Source: an uncultured Paracoccaceae bacterium (lineage in GTDB: Bacteria > Pseudomonadota > Alphaproteobacteria > Rhodobacterales > Rhodobacteraceae). From it: a DNA stretch of 64,000 nucleotides. The stretch's first letter is position 1, and each line of letters opens with the position of its first letter. The position numbers and the translations under genes were made by a program. Location of the stretch: the NCBI GenBank assembly GCA_947502145.1, contig CANMYO010000001.1, positions 682,001 to 746,000 of the forward strand, in the 5' to 3' direction. Below are positions 9,775 through 18,953 of the stretch, one piece after another. Below the pieces are notes generated by a model. It saw nothing but the letters and a program-made list of their open reading frames with translations, was not told where the DNA came from and searched no databases.

Positions 9775-10332
9775 ATGTTGACACGACGTACTTTTGCCGC
9801 TGGGGCAGCGGCCTCTTTCCTTGCGACTCCGGCTGTGGCGAACGCCCGCTTTTGGCTGCCGCGAAAATACCGCCCGCAGGATGTGGATGTGAATCCGGAT
9901 CTGGCGGCTGGCGAGATTCATGTCATCAAGAGCGACTTTTTTCTTTACTGGACCCTGGGTGGCGGTCGCGCCCGTCGTTATGGCATTGCGATTGGCGACC
10001 AGGGGCGCAATTACACCGGGGTTCTGACGATCCGCCGCAAAGCCGAATGGCCCAGCTGGATGCCGACCCGTTCAATGGTGCGGTTGGAACCACATATCTA
10101 TGGCCCGTATCGCGCTGGATTACCTGGCGGCCACCCCAAGAACCCGATGGGGTCGCGCGCGCTTTACCTGCACAACAACCGCGGTCGTGATACCTATTTC
10201 CGCATTCACGGCACCCCACAACCTGAGACGATCGGCTCCAGCTTTTCGTCCGGCTGCGTGCGGCTGACCAACGAACATGTCGCAGAGCTATATGAACTGG
10301 TGCCCGTCAACACACATGTGTTCCTGTTCTAG
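9775..10332 (+). CDS. L,D-transpeptidase (YkuD domain), exported
   Basis: A 185-residue periplasmic L,D-transpeptidase, which forms 3-3 peptidoglycan crosslinks or attaches proteins to peptidoglycan. The catalytic YkuD signature is complete: His145 in FRIHGT and Cys161 in SFSSGCVRL. The N terminus (MLTRRTFAAGAAASFLATPAVA) is a twin-arginine-like signal peptide with RRTFA and an AxA cleavage site. The frame is open upstream, but the ATG at 9775 is the start that places the signal peptide correctly. The gene stands alone, and the 197 bases before it hold no gene I can support. Confidence 0.9.
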   Translation: MLTRRTFAAGAAASFLATPAVANARFWLPRKYRPQDVDVNPDLAAGEIHVIKSDFFLYWTLGGGRARRYGIAIGDQGRNYTGVLTIRRKAEWPSWMPTRSMVRLEPHIYGPYRAGLPGGHPKNPMGSRALYLHNNRGRDTYFRIHGTPQPETIGSSFSSGCVRLTNEHVAELYELVPVNTHVFLF

Positions 10333-10389
10333 GTCAACAAACGCATCAGGCGGTCGGCAGCATGTGTTTGTCGACAACGGTCGCAGATT

Positions 10390-11292
10390 TCAGCGACGCA
10401 ATTTATCGTCCGCTCTAACGGCTGCGCATTCGTCCATCAGCCATTTGCAAACCGCGCGCACCGCCTTGCGCCGACCGGCACGCTTGTTCACGGCCAGATA
10501 ATAGCCCCCAAACGGGATTTCGACGTCCGCAAGATCAACCAGCGCCCCCGATTGGCGTTCAGGTTCGCAAAGGTTCTTGTCCATCAGGACGGCTCCTAGG
10601 CCTGCAACGGCAGATTGGATCGCAAGCAGCGCCCCTAGCGGATGCGGCAACCTGAGGTCGGGCACGTCATCCAATCCGGCCTGCCTGAACCAGTCGGGCC
10701 AAATCCTGAAGGTCCATTCTTCGATCAGCGGCCCTGCAGCGAGCGCGGCAAGATCCAATGCGCCGTTCGCCAAGGGAACAAAATCAGGCGCAGCATAGGC
10801 CCGCACCATTGTTGGGAACATCAGTTCGTAGCCAGTGGCGGATTGGTTCCTGAGGTAGCGAATACCAAGGTCAAAATCATGCGACTCGATATCCATGACC
10901 TGGGTTGTCGTCGACAATTTCAGTTCAACATCAGGATGACGCGACCTGAGGTTCGCAAGCCGCGGGATCAGCCATTTCTGGGCGATCGCGCTTTCGGTTG
11001 TGATTGTCACCGTGCCTTTGGGCGGGATCGTAAGCGCTTCGGTCGCGTGGATGATCTGATCAAACGCCGGTGTGATCTGTGACAGGTAGGCGCGGCCTTG
11101 ATCAGTCAGCGCGACACCAGTGTTTTGCGTGCGGAACAGATGAACGTTCAACCGCTGTTCCAGCCCACGCACATGGCGCGAAATCGCGGAATGAGACACG
11201 TTCAGTTCCTGCGCAGCCTTTGTGAAGCTGCCCAGACGTCCGGCGGCCTCAAAGGCGCGCAGTGCATTCAGCGGAGGGAGCAGTCTAGGCAT
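10390..11292 (-). CDS. LysR-family transcriptional regulator (GcvA-like)
   Basis: A 300-residue LysR regulator. The N-terminal winged helix (LNALRAFEAAGRLGSFTKAAQELNVSHSAISRHVRGLEQRL, about residues 8-48) is of the GcvA/AmpR subtype, followed by a periplasmic-binding-like effector domain. The start at 11292 (MPRLLPPLNALRAF) is the standard family N terminus; the upstream in-frame extension is not conserved. It is transcribed divergently from the small gene at 11396 across about 100 bp, so it may regulate that gene; LysR regulators commonly control divergent neighbours (inference). The ligand is unknown. Confidence 0.93.
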   Translation of the reverse strand: MPRLLPPLNALRAFEAAGRLGSFTKAAQELNVSHSAISRHVRGLEQRLNVHLFRTQNTGVALTDQGRAYLSQITPAFDQIIHATEALTIPPKGTVTITTESAIAQKWLIPRLANLRSRHPDVELKLSTTTQVMDIESHDFDLGIRYLRNQSATGYELMFPTMVRAYAAPDFVPLANGALDLAALAAGPLIEEWTFRIWPDWFRQAGLDDVPDLRLPHPLGALLAIQSAVAGLGAVLMDKNLCEPERQSGALVDLADVEIPFGGYYLAVNKRAGRRKAVRAVCKWLMDECAAVRADDKLRR

Positions 11293-11395
11293 GATGCTTT
11301 GTGACTTTTTGGAACAATAGGTGTCAAGGAACAAGGTTTGAGCGTGACCCGCACTGCGACGCAGACTTGCACAAGCACATAGCAAGGAGGCGACA

Positions 11396-11620
11396 ATGAT
11401 CCCCGTCAACGCAGAAGAATTCGAAGTTCAAGATATTGGCGTCACACAAACACGGGTCACTTCAGCGCCCCCGCCGCAGTCGGTTTGGGCACGGCTGGCG
11501 ACATGGTTGCGCCCGGGGACAACAAGTGACCGGCTGCCGGAACGGCTTTGCCGGGATGCAGGCATCGCAGAGCAGGATGTCCTGCGCAACAAAATCCTGC
11601 GCGCGCCGGTGATCCGCTAG
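11396..11620 (+). CDS. Small DUF1127-like protein
   Basis: A 74-residue protein with a strong ribosome-binding site (AAGGAGG about 7 bases before the ATG), so the gene is probably real despite its size. The second half (WARLATWLRPGTTSDRLPERLCRDAGIAEQDVLR) resembles the DUF1127/YjiS motif, in which a basic amphipathic helix precedes a (L)xRDxGI block. DUF1127 proteins in alphaproteobacteria are short RNA-associated or regulatory proteins. Here the basic helix is weak, so the match is partial. It is divergent from the LysR gene and may be under its control. No signal peptide or membrane segment is seen. Confidence 0.6.
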   Translation: MIPVNAEEFEVQDIGVTQTRVTSAPPPQSVWARLATWLRPGTTSDRLPERLCRDAGIAEQDVLRNKILRAPVIR

Positions 11621-11634
11621 GGTTCCGCGGCGTG

Positions 11635-11660
11635 TCCAAGGCCCTGTTGCGGGCCTTGGA
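11635..11660. terminator. Hairpin between convergent genes
   Basis: TCCAAGGCCC (11635-11644) pairs perfectly with GGGCCTTGGA (11651-11660) around TGTTGC. It sits between the convergent 11396 gene and peroxiredoxin gene. Neither strand has a T-tract after the stem, so it may act as a factor-dependent or weak bidirectional terminator. Confidence 0.45.
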
Positions 11661-11676
11661 AAATAAAGCGTGGGTC

Positions 11677-12324
11677 TTAAAGCTTTGTCATGCGCAGGTA
11701 GGGCAGAACCGTGCGGAAGTCGCCAAACTTCTCTTTTGCCGCCTCATCGGACACAGCCACCGGAATCACCACGTCATCACCGACGTTCCAGTTGGCAGGT
11801 GTTGCCACGCCCTGCCCTGCAGCCGTTTGCAAACCGTCGAGCGCACGCAGCACCTCGGCAAAATTGCGGCCAACGTTCATCGGGTAGGTCATTGTCAGTT
11901 TGACCTGCTTGTCCGGCCCGATGATGTAGACGACGCGCACGGTCTGGGTATCGACGGGTGTGCGCCCTTCGGGAAGCACCTTGTCCGCAGGCAGCATGTC
12001 AAATGCCTTGGACACTTTCAGATCTTCGTCGGCAATGATTGGAAAAGTGGGGTCAGCGCCTCCGGCGGTCTGAATGTCATTCTTCCATTTCTTGTGATCC
12101 TCGACCCCGTCGACGCTGACGCCAATGACCTTGGTGCCGCGCTTGGCCCATTCATCGGCCAGCTGCGCAACAGCGCCAAATTCCGTGGTGCAGACCGGGG
12201 TGAAATCCTTTGGGTGGCTGAATAGAATCGCCCAACTGTCGCCGACCCAATCATGCAGGCTGATTGTGCCCTGGTCGGTTTCGACAGTCAGATCGGGAAT
12301 CGTGTCATTGATACGCAGGCCCAT
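11677..12324 (-). CDS. 1-Cys peroxiredoxin (Prx6 family)
   Basis: A 215-residue thiol peroxidase that reduces hydrogen peroxide and organic hydroperoxides. The peroxidatic cysteine is Cys45 in HPKDFTPVCTTEF, the canonical PxxxTxxC motif. The extended C terminus (SDEAAKEKFGDFRTVLPYLRMTKL) and the DGVEDHKKWKNDI block mark the Prx6/1-Cys group. No resolving cysteine is seen, so an external thiol must recycle it. The start is taken at 12324 (MGLRINDTIPD) because AAAGGA lies 8 bases upstream; two in-frame ATGs at 12333 and 12342 would overlap or precede that site. No neighbouring gene points to a dedicated reductase. Confidence 0.95.
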   Translation of the reverse strand: MGLRINDTIPDLTVETDQGTISLHDWVGDSWAILFSHPKDFTPVCTTEFGAVAQLADEWAKRGTKVIGVSVDGVEDHKKWKNDIQTAGGADPTFPIIADEDLKVSKAFDMLPADKVLPEGRTPVDTQTVRVVYIIGPDKQVKLTMTYPMNVGRNFAEVLRALDGLQTAAGQGVATPANWNVGDDVVIPVAVSDEAAKEKFGDFRTVLPYLRMTKL

Positions 12325-12469
12325 GGGAAACATCCTTTTCATAATTGCGGTGGCAGCAAGTTAGTCCTAATCCGCACACAGCGCCACAGCATGACCGGCC
12401 CGGCAACCTTTTTGCCGTGCATCGGCATTGAGGGCCGATCATCGCGCGACACAGGCCCGCGGGCGGGCG

Positions 12470-13117
12470 TCAGAAAGGAGCCTTGGCGGAAATCTTGTGC
12501 CCTGCGCCGCCGTCAGGGTGGCGGAATTGCAGCGATTCAGAATGTAACATCAGCCGGGGATGATCCAGCGCCGCGCCAGAGGCATAGAACGGGTCCCCCA
12601 AAATCGGGTGACCAAGTGCCAGCATGTGAACCCGCAGCTGATGAGAGCGCCCGGTTCTTGGCATCAATCGCACGCGGCTTTCGCCGTCACGGGCGCGCAC
12701 AAGGCGCCAATCGGTTTGTGCGGGTCTGCCATTTTCATGATCGACATGCTGTCGGGGGCGATTGGGCCAGTCCACACAAAGCGGCAAATCGACTGTGCCG
12801 GTCTTTTCCGTCATCTCGCCCCAAACGCGCGCGACGTAGACCTTTTTTGTTTGCCGCTTTTCGAATTGCAGCCCCAGATGCCGCTGCGCGTGGGGGGTGA
12901 GCGCAAAAATCATCACGCCTGACGTGTCCCGGTCCAGCCGATGCACCAAAAGCGCGGTTGGAAAGACTGACTGCACCCGCGCAATCAGGCAATCGGCCAG
13001 ATGTGGGCCCTTGCCGGGCACGGACAACAGGCCCGAAGGTTTGTCGACAAGCACGACCTCATGATCGTCATGCAGAATGACAAGTGGATCCTGCGGCGGG
13101 GCGTAAGTGTCGCTCAC
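12470..13117 (-). CDS. RluA-family RNA pseudouridine synthase
   Basis: A 215-residue pseudouridine synthase of the RluA/TruC family acting on rRNA or tRNA. The catalytic motif is VHRLDRDTSGVMIFA with Asp62 as the nucleophile-position aspartate. The N-terminal VVLVDKPSGLLSVPG block and C-terminal PRTGRSHQLRVHMLALGHPILGDPFY block are both present. There is no S4 domain, as in the single-domain RluA/RluE-like forms. Its start overlaps the stop of the upstream YggS gene by 4 bp, so they form a two-gene operon. The exact RNA target is not determined by sequence. Confidence 0.92.
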   Translation of the reverse strand: MSDTYAPPQDPLVILHDDHEVVLVDKPSGLLSVPGKGPHLADCLIARVQSVFPTALLVHRLDRDTSGVMIFALTPHAQRHLGLQFEKRQTKKVYVARVWGEMTEKTGTVDLPLCVDWPNRPRQHVDHENGRPAQTDWRLVRARDGESRVRLMPRTGRSHQLRVHMLALGHPILGDPFYASGAALDHPRLMLHSESLQFRHPDGGAGHKISAKAPF

Positions 13118-13767
13118 CCCGGTACACGATCGCCAAAGATGGCAGAGCCGACCCGGATATGTGTCGCCCCAAGGGCAATGGCGCTTTCAAAGTCCGCGCT
13201 CATGCCCATTGAAAGGCCGGTCAGCCCGTTGCGCGCCGCCATTTTTGCCAAAAGCGCGAAATGCAGCGCGGGTTCTTCTTCGACGGGCGGAATGCACATC
13301 AGACCCAGGATTGGCAGATCGAGGGCCCGGCAGTCTGCAACAAATGTGTCAACATCTGCCGGCAGGACGCCGGCCTTCTGCGGCTCTTCCCCGGTGTTGA
13401 CCTGAATGAACAGGTCCGGGCATTTGCCCTCTTCCTGTGCGATCCGGGCGATGGCTTTGGCCAGCTTGGGGCGATCCACGGTGTGAATCGCATCCGCCAG
13501 TTGCATCGCCTGCCGGGTCTTGTTGGATTGCAGAGGGCCGATCAGGTGCAAGGCGATTCCTTCAAACCGGCTGCGGAAGTCCGGCCATTTGCCAGCTGCC
13601 TCCTGCACTTTATTTTCACCAAAGCTGCGATGACCCGATTCGAGCACTTTCTGGACCCGATCATTGGGCTGCACCTTTGAAACCGCGATCAGCGCAATCT
13701 CGTCCGGGTCACGGCCTGCTTTCTGCGCAGCCGCGTCCACACGGGCCTTTATCTCGGTAAGGGACAT
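13114..13767 (-). CDS. YggS-family pyridoxal phosphate homeostasis protein
   Basis: A 217-residue alanine-racemase-like TIM-barrel protein of the YggS/PROSC family, which binds PLP and buffers vitamin B6 and amino-acid pools without a known enzymatic turnover. The PLP lysine is Lys31 in LIAVSKVQPND. Other family blocks are HSFGENKVQEAAGKW-like (here HRSFGENKVQEAAGKW), LHLIGPLQSNK, and GLSMGMSADFESAI near the C terminus. The length and order are typical. It is the first gene of an operon with the pseudouridine synthase (4-bp overlap) and is divergent from the porin gene across 234 bp. Confidence 0.95.
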   Translation of the reverse strand: MSLTEIKARVDAAAQKAGRDPDEIALIAVSKVQPNDRVQKVLESGHRSFGENKVQEAAGKWPDFRSRFEGIALHLIGPLQSNKTRQAMQLADAIHTVDRPKLAKAIARIAQEEGKCPDLFIQVNTGEEPQKAGVLPADVDTFVADCRALDLPILGLMCIPPVEEEPALHFALLAKMAARNGLTGLSMGMSADFESAIALGATHIRVGSAIFGDRVPG

Positions 13768-14001
13768 GGCATGCTCCTGAATCCATTGAAGCTTTCGCGA
13801 TTTGCCTTTCTTTAAGGCTTTGCCGCACCAAAGTCATGTGGGATTCCTGCCAAAATGGTGTGTGACACAGATGCACCATATTGCGCAGACCCTCATTAAC
13901 GGCCCCAGTTTTGCTTGAGTGTGCAGCCTTATAGGCGCAATTACACACTCAATGCCGGACGACCTGGCATCTCTGGGAATGCAAACACGAGGGAATCATC
14001 C

Positions 14002-15111
14002 ATGAAAAGCATCCTTCTTACCTCGACTGCTCTGGTGGCCTTCGCTGGCGCCGCTGCAGCCGAAAGCCACGCACCGGCTATCACATTCGGTGGTGAGGCA
14101 ACTCTTGGTTATCATGACGTAAACGACTTCGGTCCAGCTGGCTCTTCCGAGGGCTTCTACTGGGACGCAAACGTTGCTGTTACAATGTCACAGACATTGG
14201 ACAACGGTCTGACCGTTTCTGCAACTTTCGACTTTGACGTCGCAGACGACAACCTGGGCCAGGATCTGGTTTCCGGCGGTTACGTTCTGTCGCTGTCTTC
14301 CGACATCGCAAGCCTGTCTTTCGGTGATCTGGACCCAGTCGCAGAAGATCGTTGGGACGGTGTTGACGGTTCTACCGTTGCAGACTTCAACGACCAAGAC
14401 GTTCACTTCGACGTAGCTGGCTTCGAGTCCATGCTGGTTGGTGAAGCAACAATCGCTGGTTTCACTGCAGCTGTTTCTTACGGTGTTGACGCTGACGGCG
14501 GCAACGACCTGACTGGTACAACTCTGGACGCCATGCAGATCCACGTTGCTGGTACATTCGGCAACTTCGGTGTCGAGCTGGCCTACCAGGAAGAGTTTGC
14601 GGGCATTGATCAGATCCTCGGCCTGGGTGCTTCGGCTTCCTTCGCTGGCGCTGACGTGAAAGTGTCTTACATCGACGACTCGACCGAAACTTCTACCGGT
14701 ATCGACGTGTCTTATCCTGTTGGTCCTGTCGTCATCGGCGGTTACTACAGCATGAACGATGTTGCTGAAGACAACATGGGTGTCCGTGCAGACTATGCAA
14801 ACGGCCCAATCACTGTTGCTTTCGCATATGACATCGACGGCGGCGAAGGCGGTGCTGACGATGTGGCAACATACGAACTGGACGCTTCCTACGACGTAGG
14901 CAACGGTCTGACAGTTCTGGCTGGTTTCACCGGCACAGACGTTTCCGGTGTTGACATGGGCTACTACGCAGCAGCCACATACGCACTTGGCGGCGGCGCA
15001 GAGCTGCTCTTCTCATACGCTGACGACGGCGACGACACATCTTACGATGATGAATTCGGCGGCCCAGAGTACATGGAAGGCATCACTGTTGAGGCAACCT
15101 TCGTATTCTAA
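14002..15111 (+). CDS. Outer-membrane porin
   Basis: A 369-residue porin of the Rhodobacter type, forming a 16-strand trimeric diffusion pore. The signal peptide is MKSILLTSTALVAFAGAAAA, cleaved before ESHAP. The mature chain alternates short amphipathic strands (for example ISFGGEATLGY-like, GLTVSATFDFDV, GVDMGYYAAATYALGGGAELLFSY) and ends in a C-terminal phenylalanine (EATFVF), the usual signal for outer-membrane insertion. Codons favour a restricted set (GTT, GCA, TCT, ACA), unlike neighbours, as expected for a very highly expressed gene. The start is set by the signal peptide and a GAGGGA site. A strong terminator follows. Confidence 0.93.
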   Translation: MKSILLTSTALVAFAGAAAAESHAPAITFGGEATLGYHDVNDFGPAGSSEGFYWDANVAVTMSQTLDNGLTVSATFDFDVADDNLGQDLVSGGYVLSLSSDIASLSFGDLDPVAEDRWDGVDGSTVADFNDQDVHFDVAGFESMLVGEATIAGFTAAVSYGVDADGGNDLTGTTLDAMQIHVAGTFGNFGVELAYQEEFAGIDQILGLGASASFAGADVKVSYIDDSTETSTGIDVSYPVGPVVIGGYYSMNDVAEDNMGVRADYANGPITVAFAYDIDGGEGGADDVATYELDASYDVGNGLTVLAGFTGTDVSGVDMGYYAAATYALGGGAELLFSYADDGDDTSYDDEFGGPEYMEGITVEATFVF

Positions 15112-15137
15112 AGCGAAGACCTAGTCCAAGATTAGTC

Positions 15138-15170
15138 AGAGCGGTCCCTTGGGGCCGCTCTTTCTTTTTG
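15138..15170 (+). terminator. Rho-independent terminator after the porin
   Basis: AGAGCGGTCC pairs with GGGCCGCTCT-type sequence (15138-15147 with 15152-15161, one G-T wobble), followed by TTCTTTTTG. It lies 26 bases after the porin stop. Confidence 0.92.
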
Positions 15171-15285
15171 GGCAAAGGGCACACATCACCCGGAAACCCT
15201 TTGCTGACAAAGCAATAGGCTTGTGGCACCTCTGCCCCTTCGCTACATATTTGCCCAAGCAAAACACGACGGTGAGGACCTGACA

Positions 15286-15747
15286 GTGACAAATGCCACG
15301 CGTACCCTTCGGGCCATGTTGGTCACCACGGCACTTGCCGCAGTCGCCGCCTGTGGCAGCAGTAGCCCCTTTGGCAGCCTTGGCCTTGGCGGCGGTGATC
15401 CCGTTGCTGCGCAGGCCACACGTCAGGCCGCCCGTTCGCAGGGCGTCGAGAACGTTGCCGTCAACCGCTACCTTTGGGCGGCCTCACTTGATGTTCTGAA
15501 TTTTCTGCCGATTCAATCGGTTGACCCCTTTACAGGCGTCATCGTCACCGGTTTTGGCACGCCCCCCGGCGGGAGCCGCGCCTACAAGGCGACGATCTAT
15601 ATCACTGATCCGGCGCTGGATGCCCGGTCTTTGAATGTTGCGCTCCAGACGCGCGGGGGTGCTGCATCCGTTGAAACGCAGCGCGCCGTCGAAGACGCGA
15701 TCCTATCGCGCGCACGTCAACTCCGCATTGCGGACGGCCGTCTTTAG
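15286..15747 (+). CDS. DUF3576 lipoprotein
   Basis: A 153-residue predicted lipoprotein of the DUF3576 family. The N terminus is basic (TNATRTLR), then a hydrophobic stretch (AMLVTTALAAVAAC) ends in a lipobox with Cys23 as the lipidation site. The mature part shows the conserved core NRYLWAASLDVLNFLPIQSVDPFTGVIVT and a C-terminal RQLRIA. The function is unknown; in alphaproteobacteria the family is widespread and usually lies directly upstream of leuS, as here, which suggests a role in the envelope together with LptE downstream (inference). The GTG at 15286 is chosen because GGTGAGGA lies 7 bases upstream. Confidence 0.88.
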   Translation: MTNATRTLRAMLVTTALAAVAACGSSSPFGSLGLGGGDPVAAQATRQAARSQGVENVAVNRYLWAASLDVLNFLPIQSVDPFTGVIVTGFGTPPGGSRAYKATIYITDPALDARSLNVALQTRGGAASVETQRAVEDAILSRARQLRIADGRL

Positions 15748-15773
15748 ACCCGCCGCCCATTGGCCCATGACCG

Positions 15774-15799
15774 CGCCGGGCCGTTCGCCCGGCGTTTTT
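15774..15799 (+). terminator. Terminator or attenuator before leuS
   Basis: CGCCGGGC (15774-15781) pairs with GCCCGGCG (15787-15794) around CGTTC and runs into TTTTTG. It lies between the DUF3576 gene and leuS, only 18 bases before the leuS start, so it either ends the upstream transcript or attenuates leuS read-through. Confidence 0.85.
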
Positions 15800-15817
15800 G
15801 ATGAAAAGTGACACCCG

Positions 15818-18475
15818 ATGACCAGCTATTCGCCATCAGAAATTGAATCCAAATGGCAGGCCGCCTGGGATCAGGCGCAGACCTTTACCGCGACCCGTAC
15901 TGATGACAAGCCCAAGTATTACGTGCTTGAGATGTTCCCCTATCCGTCAGGCCGGCTGCATATGGGGCATGTGCGCAATTATACGATGGGCGACGTGATC
16001 GCGCGCCAGAAGCTGGCGACAGGACATAATGTGCTGCACCCGATGGGATGGGACGCATTTGGCATGCCCGCTGAAAACGCGGCGATGGCCATTGGTGGCC
16101 ACCCCAAGGACTGGACCTACCAGAACATCGCGGACATGCGCGCGCAGATGAAGCCCCTTGGCTGGTCACTTGACTGGTCGCGCGAATTGGCAACCTGTGA
16201 TCCGGAATACTACGGCCAGCAGCAGGCCCTGTTCCTCGACTTTCTGGCCAAGGATCTGGTCTATCGCAAAAACGCCGTGGTGAACTGGGACCCGGTCGAT
16301 ATGACGGTTCTGGCGAATGAACAGGTCATCGACGGCAAGGGCTGGCGGTCCGGCGCAGAGGTTGAGCGCCGCGAATTGACCCAATGGTTCTTTAAGATCA
16401 GCGACTACAGCCAGGAACTGCTTGACGCGATTGACACGCTCGACAATTGGCCCGCAAAGGTCAAACTGATGCAGTCGAACTGGATCGGAAAGTCCCGTGG
16501 CATCGAAATTCCCTTTGTCCGCACCGATGGTGGCGACGACATAACCTGCTATTCGACCCGCCCCGACACAATGCGCGGCGCAAGTTTCATCGCGATTTCG
16601 CCAGAACACCCTTTGTCCCGCACCCTGGCCAAAGACAACCCCGCGCTCGCCGCGTTCATTGCCGAGACCCGCAAGATGGACACGACAGAAGCAGCGATGG
16701 AAAAGGCTGAAAAGAAGGGGGTCGACACGGGCATCACCGTCAAGCATCCGGTGATCGAGGGCGCGACCCTGCCGGTGTGGGTCGGCAACTTTGTTTTGAT
16801 GGACTACGGCACGGGCGCGGTATTTGGTTGCCCGGCGCACGATCAGCGTGACCTCGACTTTGCGCGCAAATACGAACTGGATGTCCGCAACGCATTCCAC
16901 ATGCCCGGTGATGAAACACCCGTTGGCGATACTGCGCTTGTGCCTTCCAAGACTGAAACCGTTGTCTATATCGACCACTTTGCGGGCTTGGGTGAAACCA
17001 CCAGCGAAGCGGGAATTGATGCGACGATCGATTATTTCGAAGCGAAGGGTCTTGGCACCGCGCAGACGAAATTTCGCTTGCGCGACTGGGGTTTGAGTCG
17101 GCAACGCTATTGGGGCTGCCCGATCCCCGTGGTACATTGTGACGACTGCGGTGTGGTGCCCGAAAAGAAGGAAAACCTGCCGGTCGAACTGCCTTATGAC
17201 GTGGACTTCAGCACGCCGGGCAACCCGCTCGATCGTCATCCAACCTGGCGCGATTGCACCTGCCCCAGCTGTGGAAAGCCAGCCCAGCGCGAAACCGATA
17301 CGATGGACACGTTTGTAGATTCCTCGTGGTATTTCGCCCGTTTCACCGCCCCCCGCGCGTCAACGCCGACCGTGGCAGAGGATGCCGCCTATTGGATGAA
17401 CGTCGACCAGTACATCGGCGGCGTCGAGCATGCGATCCTGCACCTGCTGTATTCCCGGTTTTTCGCGCGCGGGATGGAGATGACCGGACATTTGTCCAAG
17501 GACGCGATTGAGCCGTTTGATGCCCTGTTTACGCAGGGCATGGTGACCCACGCAATCTATCAAACAGCGGAACGAACAAAAATAGGGGACCAGCGCGGCG
17601 AGGGTCTCGGATATAGCAAATTTCACTATCCCGAAGAGATAATGCTCCTAACTGACTTAGACGGACAGGAGGCCGCAGTCTTACGATCGCGTCTCAAGGA
17701 AGAGAAAATTGATGTGACGAACACATTCGCAGTCCAGCAGTTTCACTCTCAGGAAAAATTTGCTGGACGCGGAGTGGAAATTATCCCCTCGGCCAAAATG
17801 TCGAAGTCCAAGAATAACGTTGTCGACCCAGACGACATCGTCAAATCCTATGGCGCGGATACAGCACGTTGGTTTGTCCTGTCCGACAGCCCACCGGAAC
17901 GGGACGTGGAGTGGACGGCCGCGGGGGCAGAGGCCGCCCACAAGCACCTGTCACGTGTCTGGCGGATCGCAAATGACATTGCCGTTTCTGATGCGGAGGG
18001 GTCGGACGACGACGCCCTTTTGAAAGAGATGCACAAAGCCATTCGCGATGTGACCAACGGCGTTGAATCCTTTGGGTTTAACGCGGCCATCGCGCGGCTT
18101 TATGCCTTTACCAACGTCCTGTCCAAGTCACAGGCCGGATCAGGGACCAAACGGCAGGCCGCGATGACGCTTGCGCAGCTCATGGCGCCAATGACCCCGC
18201 ATTTGTCCGAAGAGCTTTGGTCGCTGTTGGGTGGTGAGGGGTTGGTCGTGAATGCGCCTTGGCCGCAAGCCGATGCCGCGATGTTGGTGGAATCCAGTGT
18301 AACATTGCCTGTTCAGATCAACGGCAAACGCCGCGCAGAAGTGCAGGTCGCCGCTGATGCTGACAAGGCCAGCGTCGAAGCCCTTGCCTTGGAGGCCGTC
18401 GCGCGGCAGCTTGATGGCGCGACCCCAAAGAAGGTCATCGTCGTGCCCGGCAGGATTGTGAACATTGTTATCTGA
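15818..18475 (+). CDS. leuS: Leucyl-tRNA synthetase
   Basis: Leucyl-tRNA synthetase, 885 residues, attaching leucine to tRNA-Leu in the cytoplasm. Class I motifs are intact: HMGH at residues 48-51 and KMSKS at 660-664. The editing domain (CP1; [24 protein letters not shown], about 245-270) is present with the threonine-rich and conserved aspartate region. The zinc-like CxxC blocks ([19 protein letters not shown]) and the anticodon-binding and C-terminal domains follow. The segment just before KMSKS (about residues 580-657) is unusual in sequence, length and codon use (see separate entry). The C-terminal RIVNIVI matches the tRNA-contacting end of the family. First gene of a coupled leuS-lptE-holA run. 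Confidence 0.97.
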   Translation: MTSYSPSEIESKWQAAWDQAQTFTATRTDDKPKYYVLEMFPYPSGRLHMGHVRNYTMGDVIARQKLATGHNVLHPMGWDAFGMPAENAAMAIGGHPKDWTYQNIADMRAQMKPLGWSLDWSRELATCDPEYYGQQQALFLDFLAKDLVYRKNAVVNWDPVDMTVLANEQVIDGKGWRSGAEVERRELTQWFFKISDYSQELLDAIDTLDNWPAKVKLMQSNWIGKSRGIEIPFVRTDGGDDITCYSTRPDTMRGASFIAISPEHPLSRTLAKDNPALAAFIAETRKMDTTEAAMEKAEKKGVDTGITVKHPVIEGATLPVWVGNFVLMDYGTGAVFGCPAHDQRDLDFARKYELDVRNAFHMPGDETPVGDTALVPSKTETVVYIDHFAGLGETTSEAGIDATIDYFEAKGLGTAQTKFRLRDWGLSRQRYWGCPIPVVHCDDCGVVPEKKENLPVELPYDVDFSTPGNPLDRHPTWRDCTCPSCGKPAQRETDTMDTFVDSSWYFARFTAPRASTPTVAEDAAYWMNVDQYIGGVEHAILHLLYSRFFARGMEMTGHLSKDAIEPFDALFTQGMVTHAIYQTAERTKIGDQRGEGLGYSKFHYPEEIMLLTDLDGQEAAVLRSRLKEEKIDVTNTFAVQQFHSQEKFAGRGVEIIPSAKMSKSKNNVVDPDDIVKSYGADTARWFVLSDSPPERDVEWTAAGAEAAHKHLSRVWRIANDIAVSDAEGSDDDALLKEMHKAIRDVTNGVESFGFNAAIARLYAFTNVLSKSQAGSGTKRQAAMTLAQLMAPMTPHLSEELWSLLGGEGLVVNAPWPQADAAMLVESSVTLPVQINGKRRAEVQVAADADKASVEALALEAVARQLDGATPKKVIVVPGRIVNIVI
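17555..17792 (+). other. Atypical leucine-specific insert within leuS
   Basis: The stretch encodes roughly residues 580-657 of LeuRS, immediately before KMSKS, where bacterial LeuRS carries the leucine-specific domain. A hand count over 17561-17790 gives about 49 percent GC, lower than the flanking gene, with codons rare elsewhere in the gene (AAA, ATA, TTA, CGA, GGA). The protein sequence ([20 protein letters not shown] onward) does not follow the short roseobacter pattern I recall at this place (EIY...GR.VYHLPE.V...DG). The reading frame and both flanks are intact. It looks like a replaced or horizontally acquired domain. Confidence 0.55.
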
Positions 18476-18953
18476 CCCAGCTGTCACCTCGCGCCGCATG
18501 GCCCTTCTGGGCCTTTTGGCGCTGGGTGGTTGTGGCTTTGTCCCGGCCTATGGCACCAACGGTGCGGCCGCAGCCCTGTTGGGCCAGGTTGCTGTGACAG
18601 CACCGGACACGGTGTCGGGGTTTCAGATACGTCAGCACATTGTAGATCGCCTTGGGACCGTCAAACGGCCCCGATATGCGCTTGCCATTTCAATGGGGCA
18701 GGATCGCGTTGCGGCGGCGATCAATAGCGAAGGCGACACCACGCGGCTGAACCTGACCGGTGCAGCCGACTGGACATTGGTGGATATCGCCACCGGGGTC
18801 CAGGTGGGGGCCGGAACGGCGAAGACCTTCACAAGTTACTCGGCGACCGGATCAACCGTGGCAACACAGGCGGCCGCCAGCGATGCGCAACGGCGGTTGT
18901 CAATTGCCTTGGCCGACCTGATCGTCAGCGACCTGATCCTGGCCCTGCAATGA
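18465..18953 (+). CDS. lptE: LPS assembly lipoprotein LptE
   Basis: A 162-residue lipoprotein with the features of LptE, the outer-membrane plug partner of LptD for lipopolysaccharide insertion. After a basic N terminus (SRR), a hydrophobic stretch ([12 protein letters not shown]) ends in a lipobox with Cys23. The GFVPAYGT motif right after the cysteine matches the GFxPxYG seen in LptE, and the mature part is a small alpha-beta domain. The start is taken at a TTG (18465) that overlaps the leuS stop; the ATG at 18498 would remove the basic n-region of the signal. The position between leuS and holA is the standard lptE location in proteobacteria. Its stop overlaps holA by 4 bp. Confidence 0.88.
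   Translation: MLSDPAVTSRRMALLGLLALGGCGFVPAYGTNGAAAALLGQVAVTAPDTVSGFQIRQHIVDRLGTVKRPRYALAISMGQDRVAAAINSEGDTTRLNLTGAADWTLVDIATGVQVGAGTAKTFTSYSATGSTVATQAAASDAQRRLSIALADLIVSDLILALQ

Noticed and set aside
16166-17239. Minus-strand open frame of about 357 codons within leuS
   Set aside because: It is antisense to the aminoacyl-tRNA synthetase; composition explains it.
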